Source of the DNA: Dehalococcoidia bacterium
Lineage (GTDB): Bacteria; Chloroflexota; Dehalococcoidia; Lucifugimonadales; JAGWBF01
Assembly (NCBI GenBank): GCA_021296015.1
Contig: JAGWBG010000023.1
Coordinates: 638 to 11,858 of the forward strand
Direction: 5' to 3'
Length of the DNA stretch: 11,221 bases
Positions 5,796 to 11,221 of the stretch are shown here, piece by piece. The translations under genes and the position numbers were made by a program. The stretch's first letter is position 1. Every line of letters begins with the position of its first letter. The notes beneath the pieces are model-generated. The model did not search any database. It worked only from the letters and a program-made list of their open reading frames with translations, and was not told the DNA's origin.

Positions 5796-7571
5796 TTATC
5801 CGCTGGGTCCCTTCCAAGTGACAGCCTGCTCCAGCATCTCAAGGGCGTTGCTGCGGGTTGCACCGCTGTCGGAGCCGAGCATCTGACTAAGTTCCATCAC
5901 CCTGGTCTCATCGTCTAAAATTTCCACAGAGGTCATAGCTCTGTCATGGGAGGCAAGCTTTACAACCCTCACGTGGTGGTCGGCATAGCAGGCTATCTGG
6001 GGGAGATGAGTTACGCATAGCACCTGATGGCTCCTGGATAGACCCCATAGCTTCTGGCCCAGGACGCTCCCGATTCGCCCTCCTATACCCGCGTCCACCT
6101 CGTCGAACACCAGGACCGGAATCCGGTCGGCAGTAGACAGGATGGTCTTTATGGCGAGCATTAGCCGGGAAGCCTCTCCACCGGAGGCAATCCTGGCCAG
6201 GGGCCGTGCAGGTTCGCCCGGATTCAGTGAGACCATGAACTCGACGGAGTCTATACCTGTGCCGTTGAAGGCGAAGCACTGGATACTCTCTCCGTTTGAA
6301 AGGCTGGCGTGCAGGACGGAGTCACGGGTCTCAACCGGTACGCCGTCCTCCGAGTACGACTGGCGGATGTCCACGTGTACCTGAGCGTGTTCCATGGCCA
6401 TGCCGGCAACCTCCTCAGCGATGGCGTCAGCCAAGAGCTTCGCCGAATGGCGGCGGGCCTCGGAGAGCCGACCTACCAGCCTGCCAATCTGCTCTCGAAG
6501 CTCCATCTCCTGGGATTTCAGTTCCTCCGTGCGCTCTTCCCTGTGGGACAGCCTCTCCAGGTCGTCGGCGGCCCTCTCGGCAAAGGCCAGGATTTCTTCG
6601 ATAGTGCCGCCGTACTTCCTCTTGAGGCTCCTGATTAGGTCCAGCCTTCCCTCAAGCTCCTGAAGGCGCTCCGGGTTGTACTCGATGCTGTCGCGGTAGC
6701 TCCGAAGGGTACGAGCTAACTCGTCCACCTGATGGGTCAAGACATCCGCCGACTCGCGGGCCTGGCTCAATGAGGGGTCAAATTGCTCAAGATGAGCGAG
6801 GTCCTGGAACACCCGTCCCAGAAGGTCCATGACAGAACCTTCCCGGTCCAGGCCATCGTACAGTGCCCGGTAGGCACGGTCGGACAACTCGATTATGCGC
6901 TCCGCGTTGGCGGCCCGGTCCCGCTCGAGGGCGAGGTCTTCATCTTCAGCAGGACGGAGGTTGGCGCTGCCAATCTCTCCCACCTGATACCTCAGAAAAT
7001 CCGCCCTTTGGGCAAGCTCTTGTTCCTCACGCCGAAGCTGGTCAAGCTCCCGGCGGACCTCCGTCAGATGGTGTACCGTCTGCGCTACCTGAGTCCGGAG
7101 CTGCCACAGCCCGGCATACTGGTCCAGTATGTCCATGTGCTCAGGTACACGGAACAGAGACAGGTGTTGATTTTGGCCGTGTATGTCCACCAGGTGTTCG
7201 GCCAGGACGCTAAGCATCCTGAGAGGTACAATTTGCCCGTTCACACGACACGTATTGCGTCCGTCCAGGTTGACCTCGCGAGCGAGAATCAGCTCCTCCT
7301 CGCCAAAGTCAATCTCGTATTCGTCCAGAGCACGGGTGATTTTCTGCACGAGATCGCCGTTAAGCAAGAAGACGCCCTCTACCCTGGAGCGTCGGGCACC
7401 GGAGCGTACCATACCGCCATCGGCACGCCCACCCAGAAGAAGGCTCAACGCATCCACGATGATGGACTTGCCGGCACCGGTCTCCCCGGTCAGCACGTTA
7501 AAGCCGGGGTCCAGCTCCATTTCAAGCTGCTCTATGGTAGCGAAGTTGGTGACGCTGAGAAGTCTGAGCAT
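5796..7571 (-). CDS. recN: DNA repair protein RecN
   Basis: RecN is an SMC-like ATPase that gathers broken DNA ends in double-strand-break repair. The 591-residue product has the Walker A motif GETGAGKS at 29-36 after MLRLLSVTNFATIEQLE, a long heptad-rich coiled coil through roughly residues 155-380, the ABC-type signature ASGGEASRLMLAIK near 462-475, and Walker B VLVFDEVDAGIGG near 486-498, then the D-loop and CVTHLPQIA switch. This order and length are those of RecN rather than RecF or SMC. The frame is open to a TTG at 7640, but family alignment favours ATG 7571, since RecN proteins begin with M-L-x-x-L-x-I-x-N-F; no strong ribosome site marks either start. It ends in TAA 49 bases before monooxygenase 2. 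The surroundings are otherwise catabolic, so the link is probably positional only. Confidence 0.97.
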   Translation of the reverse strand: MLRLLSVTNFATIEQLEMELDPGFNVLTGETGAGKSIIVDALSLLLGGRADGGMVRSGARRSRVEGVFLLNGDLVQKITRALDEYEIDFGEEELILAREVNLDGRNTCRVNGQIVPLRMLSVLAEHLVDIHGQNQHLSLFRVPEHMDILDQYAGLWQLRTQVAQTVHHLTEVRRELDQLRREEQELAQRADFLRYQVGEIGSANLRPAEDEDLALERDRAANAERIIELSDRAYRALYDGLDREGSVMDLLGRVFQDLAHLEQFDPSLSQARESADVLTHQVDELARTLRSYRDSIEYNPERLQELEGRLDLIRSLKRKYGGTIEEILAFAERAADDLERLSHREERTEELKSQEMELREQIGRLVGRLSEARRHSAKLLADAIAEEVAGMAMEHAQVHVDIRQSYSEDGVPVETRDSVLHASLSNGESIQCFAFNGTGIDSVEFMVSLNPGEPARPLARIASGGEASRLMLAIKTILSTADRIPVLVFDEVDAGIGGRIGSVLGQKLWGLSRSHQVLCVTHLPQIACYADHHVRVVKLASHDRAMTSVEILDDETRVMELSQMLGSDSGATRSNALEMLEQAVTWKGPSG

Positions 7572-7611
7572 AGCAATGTTAAGAACCCTGCCTGGCGGGA
7601 CTGATGCTCTC

Positions 7612-7640
7612 AGAATAGCGGGTGGTATCACAGGATTCAA
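7612..7640 (-). promoter_or_regulatory. Possible recN promoter
   Basis: TTGAAT (7640-7635) and TATTCT (7617-7612) on the minus strand are 17 bases apart, each matching 4 of 6. It places transcription near 7605, about 34 bases before ATG 7571, and would exclude the upstream TTG start. No recognisable LexA-type palindrome is seen. Confidence 0.35.
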
Positions 7641-7799
7641 GTAACACAGGCTCTCGACTCAGGGGCTTTTCAAAGCGTCAAGGGGAGGCAGGCTCCACCG
7701 GATAGATATGGGGAAGGTGGTTGAAGCCCTGTTCAAGAGCGACGAAATGTCTCTGGCAGAGGCCGCTGCAAGACAGCGCCCCGCACCCTGTGGAGATAG

Positions 7800-8102
7800 C
7801 TACTCCTGGAAGGCGTTACAGCCGGTAACCAGGGCCGGAAGCCCACCCATGAGGAAGGCTACCTGAACGGTCTCGGCTATCTCCTGCTCCGTAGCACCCA
7901 GGGCGCGGGCACGGTTGGAGATGGCACGCACACCATCCGGGTGGGCAAGTATAGCGTCGCATAGCATGGTCATCAGGGTCTTTACCTTGGCAGGGAGCGC
8001 CCCATCGGTAAGGACGTACTCTCGCAGGTTGGCGACGCGCTCGGATAGCTCGGGGTCGGCCTTGGAGAGGGCTGCTACGTAGGCGGGCTGTTGCTGCTGC
8101 AT
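7800..8102 (-). CDS. Carboxymuconolactone decarboxylase/AhpD-like small protein without the CxxC motif
   Basis: The 100-residue protein has the helical CMD/AhpD fold pattern: LPAKVKTLMTMLCDAILAHP (37-56), the RALGATEQEIAETVQVAFLMGGLPALV helix-turn-helix (66-92), and a short C-terminus. The GATxxEI...MGGxPAL signature is clear. The usual CxxC-x3-H redox/catalytic centre is absent, replaced by His54-Pro-Asp-Gly57 with Ile61 at the His position. The remaining cysteines (48 and 95) are not arranged as a redox pair. Such proteins may be decarboxylase-like or simply structural; thiol-peroxidase activity is unlikely. The start is ATG 8102, with AGGAG seven bases upstream; a GTG at 8120 precedes it in frame but lacks a site. 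It ends in TAG. It is divergent from monooxygenase 3 and has its own strong promoter. Confidence 0.8.
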   Translation of the reverse strand: MQQQQPAYVAALSKADPELSERVANLREYVLTDGALPAKVKTLMTMLCDAILAHPDGVRAISNRARALGATEQEIAETVQVAFLMGGLPALVTGCNAFQE

Positions 8103-8127
8103 TTTACTTCTCCTGTACACCCGAATT

Positions 8128-8140
8128 GTCCATATTGGAC
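8128..8140. repeat. 13-bp palindrome in the CMD-like gene leader
   Basis: GTCCA-TAT-TGGAC is a perfect inverted repeat 25 bases upstream of ATG 8102. With the palindrome at 8174-8188 it forms a pair with centres 47 bp apart, both with CCA...TGG cores. It may be a second operator or an mRNA hairpin. Confidence 0.4.
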
Positions 8141-8173
8141 CATCTACAGCTTTGGAAGCATCGTATTTGACGG

Positions 8174-8188
8174 GCCAATTGTATTGGC
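8174..8188. promoter_or_regulatory. 15-bp palindromic operator candidate over a -10 box
   Basis: GCCAAT-TGT-ATTGGC is a perfect inverted repeat that covers the -10 hexamer (8178-8183) of the CMD-like promoter, the place where a repressor would block polymerase. The half-site ATTGGCAA recurs at 8260-8267, just after the proposed -10 box of monooxygenase 3. Confidence 0.5.
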
Positions 8189-8206
8189 AACTCCAGGCTC
8201 AGTCAA
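8178..8206 (-). promoter_or_regulatory. Promoter of the CMD-like gene
   Basis: TTGACT (8206-8201) and TACAAT (8183-8178) on the minus strand are exactly 17 bases apart, a near-consensus sigma70-type promoter. Transcription would start near 8171, giving a leader of about 69 bases that contains the palindrome at 8128-8140. Confidence 0.7.
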
Positions 8207-8228
8207 CCCGTCCCCCGGGTGATGACCA

Positions 8229-8257
8229 TTGTGTTTGACGCCGCCCTTTGCTACATT
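8229..8257 (+). promoter_or_regulatory. Possible extended -10 promoter of monooxygenase 3
   Basis: TGCTACATT (8249-8257) is an extended -10 element (TGn before the hexamer), with a poor -35 TTGTGT (8229-8234) at 17 bases. It would leave a leader of about 30 bases before the TTG start at 8294. Confidence 0.35.
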
Positions 8258-8280
8258 GAATTGGCAAAAGACGTTCCATC

Positions 8281-8287
8281 AGGAGGT
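8281..8287 (+). promoter_or_regulatory. Ribosome binding site fixing a TTG start
   Basis: AGGAGGT lies six bases before TTG 8294-8296. The upstream in-frame ATGs (8219, 8222) have no comparable site and lie before the proposed promoter. Confidence 0.75.
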
Positions 8288-8293
8288 CTGCAA

Positions 8294-9334
8294 TTGACGA
8301 GCAACAAGCTTCCACGGATGGGCATAGTCCTGTCCGGTATGCCGCCAAAGGATATGCTGACCATTGCACAAGAGGCCGAGGAGGCCGGTTTTTATTCCGC
8401 AGCCGCAGGGGATTCTACCCACGACACCTACGCCGTGCTGGCTGCCGCCGCAGCTGTAACCAACCGCATCAAGCTGGTTAGCAACATCGCTACCTGGACT
8501 CGCACCCCCGTCACCACCGCTCGGGCCTGCCGTAGCCTGGCCCTGCTCAGCGGCGGACGCTATATTCTGGGCCTGGGCAGTATGCCCAGGATCTGGAACG
8601 AAAACCATCACGGAATCTCGGGGGAGGCAATGCTTTCACGTATGCGTGAGTACGTGGAGCTTGTTCGCATATTGTGGGAGGCCACACCAGACGCTCCGGT
8701 TAACTACGAAGGCAGGTTCTATCGCGTCTCCGGTTATCGGGTACACGAGCCGCCGCCCCATCCCCGTATCCCGATTTTCATTGGTGCCAGCCGTCTCAGA
8801 ATGGTCCGCGAGACCGGGCGGCGGGCCGATGGCATCCTGTTCAATCTGAATTACACCATCCCCTGGCTCAAAGAGCAGGGAATCCCCGCCCTTACCGAGG
8901 GTGCCAAGCTCGGCGGCCGCTCGCTGGATGACATTGAAATGGTGGGGTTCAGGATGATACGCGTTGCCGAAACCTCAGATGAAGCAGAGCACGCACGAGG
9001 TGTGTTCCGCCGCCAGCTGGCAGAGGTTTACCTTGGCCTTGACTACCACAGGCAGGCCCTGGAGGCCTATGGTTTCGGCGAGGAGGTTGCTGCCGCCACC
9101 AGAGCCCAGGCCGCCGGCGACACGGAGGGCGTCGCCAGGGCGGTCAGTGACCGGATGGTGAATACTCTTGCCATCATCGGCACGGCGGATGAGTGTCTGG
9201 AGCAGGTGGCCGAGAACACCGCACTGACGGACTGGGTCTCCCTCGCACCTCTAACCACCGGGTTGCCTCGCTCCGAGGCTGTGAGCGCGGCGCGGCGCGT
9301 TATCCATACCTTCGGAGGGGGCGGCCAGAGGTGA
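8294..9334 (+). CDS. Luciferase-like flavin/F420-dependent oxidoreductase 3 (LLM class)
   Basis: The 346-residue product is a luciferase-like TIM-barrel oxidoreductase and a paralog of the protein at 4754-5746. Shared marks are NRIKLVSNIATWTRTP near 57-72, GGRYILGLGSMPR at 87-99, SRMREYVELVRILWEA, NYEGRFYRV, IPIFIGASRLRMV, RRADGILF, and the C-terminal GFGEEV, AAGD, AVSDRM and LAIIGTADEC segments. The loop after GLGS differs from its paralog (MPRIWNENHHG against GHHPLVRHGHG), suggesting another substrate or cofactor geometry. Translation is placed at TTG 8294 on the strength of the AGGAGGT six bases upstream; the frame opens earlier at ATG 8219, but that extra N-terminus is not family-like. 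It is divergent from the CMD-like gene and stops 19 bases before the convergent VOC gene. It oxidises an unknown cytoplasmic substrate. Confidence 0.9.
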   Translation: MTSNKLPRMGIVLSGMPPKDMLTIAQEAEEAGFYSAAAGDSTHDTYAVLAAAAAVTNRIKLVSNIATWTRTPVTTARACRSLALLSGGRYILGLGSMPRIWNENHHGISGEAMLSRMREYVELVRILWEATPDAPVNYEGRFYRVSGYRVHEPPPHPRIPIFIGASRLRMVRETGRRADGILFNLNYTIPWLKEQGIPALTEGAKLGGRSLDDIEMVGFRMIRVAETSDEAEHARGVFRRQLAEVYLGLDYHRQALEAYGFGEEVAAATRAQAAGDTEGVARAVSDRMVNTLAIIGTADECLEQVAENTALTDWVSLAPLTTGLPRSEAVSAARRVIHTFGGGGQR

Positions 9335-9353
9335 CACAGGATTCCGGCCCGGT

Positions 9354-10580
9354 CTACCCCAGAGGGCCCTGGAACGTCTGGTCCGCATACGTATCCGACA
9401 TAGGCTCCAGCGACTCCGGCCACGCCTCCACTCCGGTCGGGCGGCGTAGCTCTCTGGGCTTGGGCTTACCGTCCCACCCGATTTGCTCCATGTAGTAGTA
9501 GAGCTGTATGCAGTGTCCTTCGGGGTCGGTAGCGTAAGCAGCGTAGTCAATGCCGGGGTGCAACTCATGGGGGATGTCCTTGAAGGTCACGCCTCTTTCC
9601 TCCAAGAAGGACACGGCGTTCCTCAGCTGCTGGTAGCTGCCCACCTCAACCCCGAAGGAATGGCACGTGGTATGGCTGCTCATCCCCAGGCTCTCCCGCA
9701 GCACCTTGGGGAAGAGGCCCAGGCTGTGATGCTCGGTCCCGTTCCTCAGAAAGACCACTCTCTGGCCCTCGTAGGTGACCTCCTCCGTTATCCTGAACCC
9801 CAGGGAATCGGTGTAGTATGCCACCGACTCCTCCACGTTCTTCACGAAGAGGTTAACGGGGCCAATCCGGGTTATCTTGAAGGGCCTGGGCAGCATCACG
9901 CCCTCGACTTCGTATTCGGGTGGTAGCGTCTCGGCGTAGCGATACCCTGAGTTGACGTCAATCCCGTCTCTGATGGCCTCCTCTAGCTCGGCCTGCTCGG
10001 ACATCTGGGGCAGGCCAGGCTCCTCGCGGAACCCCCGGTAATACATCTCCGTGGGCTTGCTCAGGGCATTCCAGCCGACCTGCTCGATTCCGTAATACAA
10101 CTCGTTGATGTGACCATCGGGGTCGTAGACATAGACGTGCCAGTTGCTGCCGGGCATATCCCGGCCCACCCGCATGATGGGCACCTCCCTCTCCCTGAAG
10201 TAGTGAGAGCCGTTCACCACCTCGGCGAGGGAGCCGGTCTGCCACGTAATCTGGTTAATAGTCACGTCGCCTTCGCCACCGTATGGAGGCATGATAGTGT
10301 CCGTCACGCCGGTATTGAATAGGACAAAGGTATGATGATCGCCGTTATGTCGGAAGAAAAAGCCCCGGGTATCAGGGACGCCCTTCAGCTTCTCATCCAT
10401 GCCAGGCATGGCACCGAAATTCAAGATGTCGGATACTTTGAATCCCAGGAGGTCTTTGTAGAAGGTAACGCACTCCTCCATCTTGGTGACGTTGAATCCA
10501 AAGTGCCCAAGCCTGCGAATCTTGAAGGGCTGTGGCATGAGCACTCCGCCAACGCTATATCTCTCTTGCTGAATTGCCAT
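9354..10580 (-). CDS. Tandem VOC (glyoxalase/extradiol dioxygenase-like) protein
   Basis: The 408-residue protein contains two vicinal-oxygen-chelate modules, about residues 18-175 and 230-385, joined by an acidic linker. The modules begin with matching PQPFKIRRLG and PRPFKITRIG and end with LYYGIEQVGW and LYYYMEQIGW, so they arose by duplication. Module 1 keeps plausible metal ligands: His26 (LGHFGFNV), the His82-His83 pair (GDHHTFVLF) and Glu160 (GHINELYY). In module 2 the first His is replaced (RIGPVNLFV) and the final Glu is Gln (GHCIQLYYY), while EHH remains, so it is probably structural or regulatory. It resembles catechol 2,3-dioxygenase-like proteins, though isomerase or lyase roles are possible. 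ATG 10580 has AAGGAG six bases upstream. It follows the BNR gene by 32 bases and ends in TAG, so the two are probably co-transcribed. Confidence 0.88.
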   Translation of the reverse strand: MAIQQERYSVGGVLMPQPFKIRRLGHFGFNVTKMEECVTFYKDLLGFKVSDILNFGAMPGMDEKLKGVPDTRGFFFRHNGDHHTFVLFNTGVTDTIMPPYGGEGDVTINQITWQTGSLAEVVNGSHYFREREVPIMRVGRDMPGSNWHVYVYDPDGHINELYYGIEQVGWNALSKPTEMYYRGFREEPGLPQMSEQAELEEAIRDGIDVNSGYRYAETLPPEYEVEGVMLPRPFKITRIGPVNLFVKNVEESVAYYTDSLGFRITEEVTYEGQRVVFLRNGTEHHSLGLFPKVLRESLGMSSHTTCHSFGVEVGSYQQLRNAVSFLEERGVTFKDIPHELHPGIDYAAYATDPEGHCIQLYYYMEQIGWDGKPKPRELRRPTGVEAWPESLEPMSDTYADQTFQGPLG

Positions 10581-10612
10581 ATTCTGCTCCTTATTCGCTA
10601 CTTGTCATCCAC

Positions 10613-11221
10613 CTAGCCACACGCCAGGGAGTACACCTGAACTGCACCCTCGGGCAGGGGATGAGCACTCCACGACTGGCCGCCATCATGACTGGCGAAC
10701 ACCTGGCCGTTCTGGCTGGCACAGTACATTCGGCTGGGGTCCTGCTCGTCGAAGGCGATGTGGCCCATGGTGTTCTTGAGTTCAAAGCCTATGTTCACCC
10801 GCTCCCAACTTGCCCCACCGTCATTACTACGAAAGAGGGCGCCCGCATTACTCTGGAAGTCGGCACCGGCCGCTACCCAGATGGACTTGGGGTCTCCCGG
10901 CACCTCGCGTATGTAGCGGCAATATATCTGTCCCTTGGCATTCATAGCTTCCAGATGAACGTACAGCCAGTGATTGCCCCAGTCGGTGCTACGGAACATG
11001 CCTGCGCGTGAAATGGTGTAGATTGTTCCGGGGTTCAGGCTGCTGACCAGCACGCCGTGCATGTCCACCAGGTCGTCGTTTATATACTGTCCGTGACTCA
11101 GGTTCTCCCAGCGCTCTCCCCCGTGCCTAGGTGGGATAATGGCCCCGACCTCCACGGCCCCGTAAAGGACGTTTGGGTCGCTGGCGCTGCCTGCCAGCAT
11201 CAGGGGACGCTTGGCCGGATT
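10613..11221 (-). CDS. BNR/Asp-box beta-propeller protein, C-terminal part
   Basis: The frame is open to the right edge of the window, so the 202 residues seen are the C-terminal part; an internal ATG at 11200 is probably not the start. Four Asp-box (BNR) motifs, one per propeller blade, stand at intervals of about 45-54 residues: RHGGERW (near 32-38), RSTDWGNHW (77-85), RSNDGGASW (131-139) and ASHDGGQSW (176-184). Each follows a strand such as GMFRS, ALFRS or QVFAS, the usual blade pattern of sialidase-, sortilin/VPS10- or plant photosystem-assembly-like propellers. No catalytic residues of a glycosidase can be assigned. Any signal peptide lies outside the window. It ends in TAG, 32 bases before the VOC protein's ATG. 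The role may be binding of a substrate or protein partner in the same operon. Confidence 0.82.
   Translation of the reverse strand, partial: NPAKRPLMLAGSASDPNVLYGAVEVGAIIPPRHGGERWENLSHGQYINDDLVDMHGVLVSSLNPGTIYTISRAGMFRSTDWGNHWLYVHLEAMNAKGQIYCRYIREVPGDPKSIWVAAGADFQSNAGALFRSNDGGASWERVNIGFELKNTMGHIAFDEQDPSRMYCASQNGQVFASHDGGQSWSAHPLPEGAVQVYSLACG

Noticed and set aside
7572..7640. SOS (LexA) box upstream of recN
   Set aside because: No GAAC-N4-GTTC or similar palindrome is present; GTTCTTAAC near the start is too short and has the wrong spacing.
7708..7866. Plus-strand frame of 52 codons starting MGKVVEALFKSDE in the gap before recN
   Set aside because: No ribosome binding site or promoter is seen, half of it is antisense to the CMD-like gene, and it matches no family I know. 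The rest of the gap 7641-7799 shows only short imperfect hairpins.
1..11221. Mobile element, CRISPR array, phage or defence system
   Set aside because: No transposase, integrase, terminal repeats, spaced direct repeats or defence domains were found on either strand, despite the tRNA genes being common integration sites.

Overview
The window reads as a piece of a free-living, moderately GC-rich bacterial genome. The gene set is three luciferase-like flavin monooxygenases of at least two subfamilies, a D-aminoacylase-type amidohydrolase, a zinc-type MDR dehydrogenase, a tandem VOC protein, a BNR beta-propeller and a cadherin-like exported protein beside recN. That mix recalls Chloroflexota, particularly the SAR202/Dehalococcoidia side, where flavin monooxygenase paralogs are expanded. 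The placement is inferred from gene content only; there is no rRNA or marker gene here to prove it. No mobile element, CRISPR array or integrase is visible.

Layout, left to right. (1) 1-207, minus: the 5' end of a secreted cadherin-like protein with its own sigma70-type promoter. (2) 401-596, minus: a two-tRNA unit behind a clear promoter, first a tRNA-Leu-like gene that lacks its anticodon arm, then tRNA-Cys(GCA). (3) 617-4619, minus: a likely catabolic operon of amidohydrolase, MDR dehydrogenase and flavin monooxygenase 1, starting from a near-consensus promoter at 4665-4693. The amidohydrolase is split by one in-frame TAG exactly where the family has a conserved Trp. (4) 4754-7571, minus: recN followed by flavin monooxygenase 2. 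(5) 7800-9334: a carboxymuconolactone-decarboxylase-like gene (minus) and flavin monooxygenase 3 (plus), divergent from a 191-bp intergenic region that carries two perfect palindromes. (6) 9354-11221, minus: a BNR/Asp-box propeller (cut by the window edge) followed by a two-domain VOC protein, convergent with monooxygenase 3.

Taken together the metabolic genes look like parts of an oxidative catabolic repertoire: flavin-dependent oxygenation, deacylation or amide hydrolysis, NAD(P)-linked redox, and VOC or CMD chemistry on ring-derived compounds. No substrate can be named from the sequence. recN (DNA double-strand-break repair) is a housekeeping gene among them.

The two observations most worth checking are the single TGG-to-TAG change in an otherwise open amidohydrolase frame, and the anticodon-less tRNA-Leu behind an intact promoter. 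Five neighbouring genes end in TAG, so a genome-wide reassignment of UAG is unlikely. Two monooxygenases start at TTG codons placed just after perfect AGGAGGT ribosome binding sites. No gene-free stretch exceeds 300 bases.
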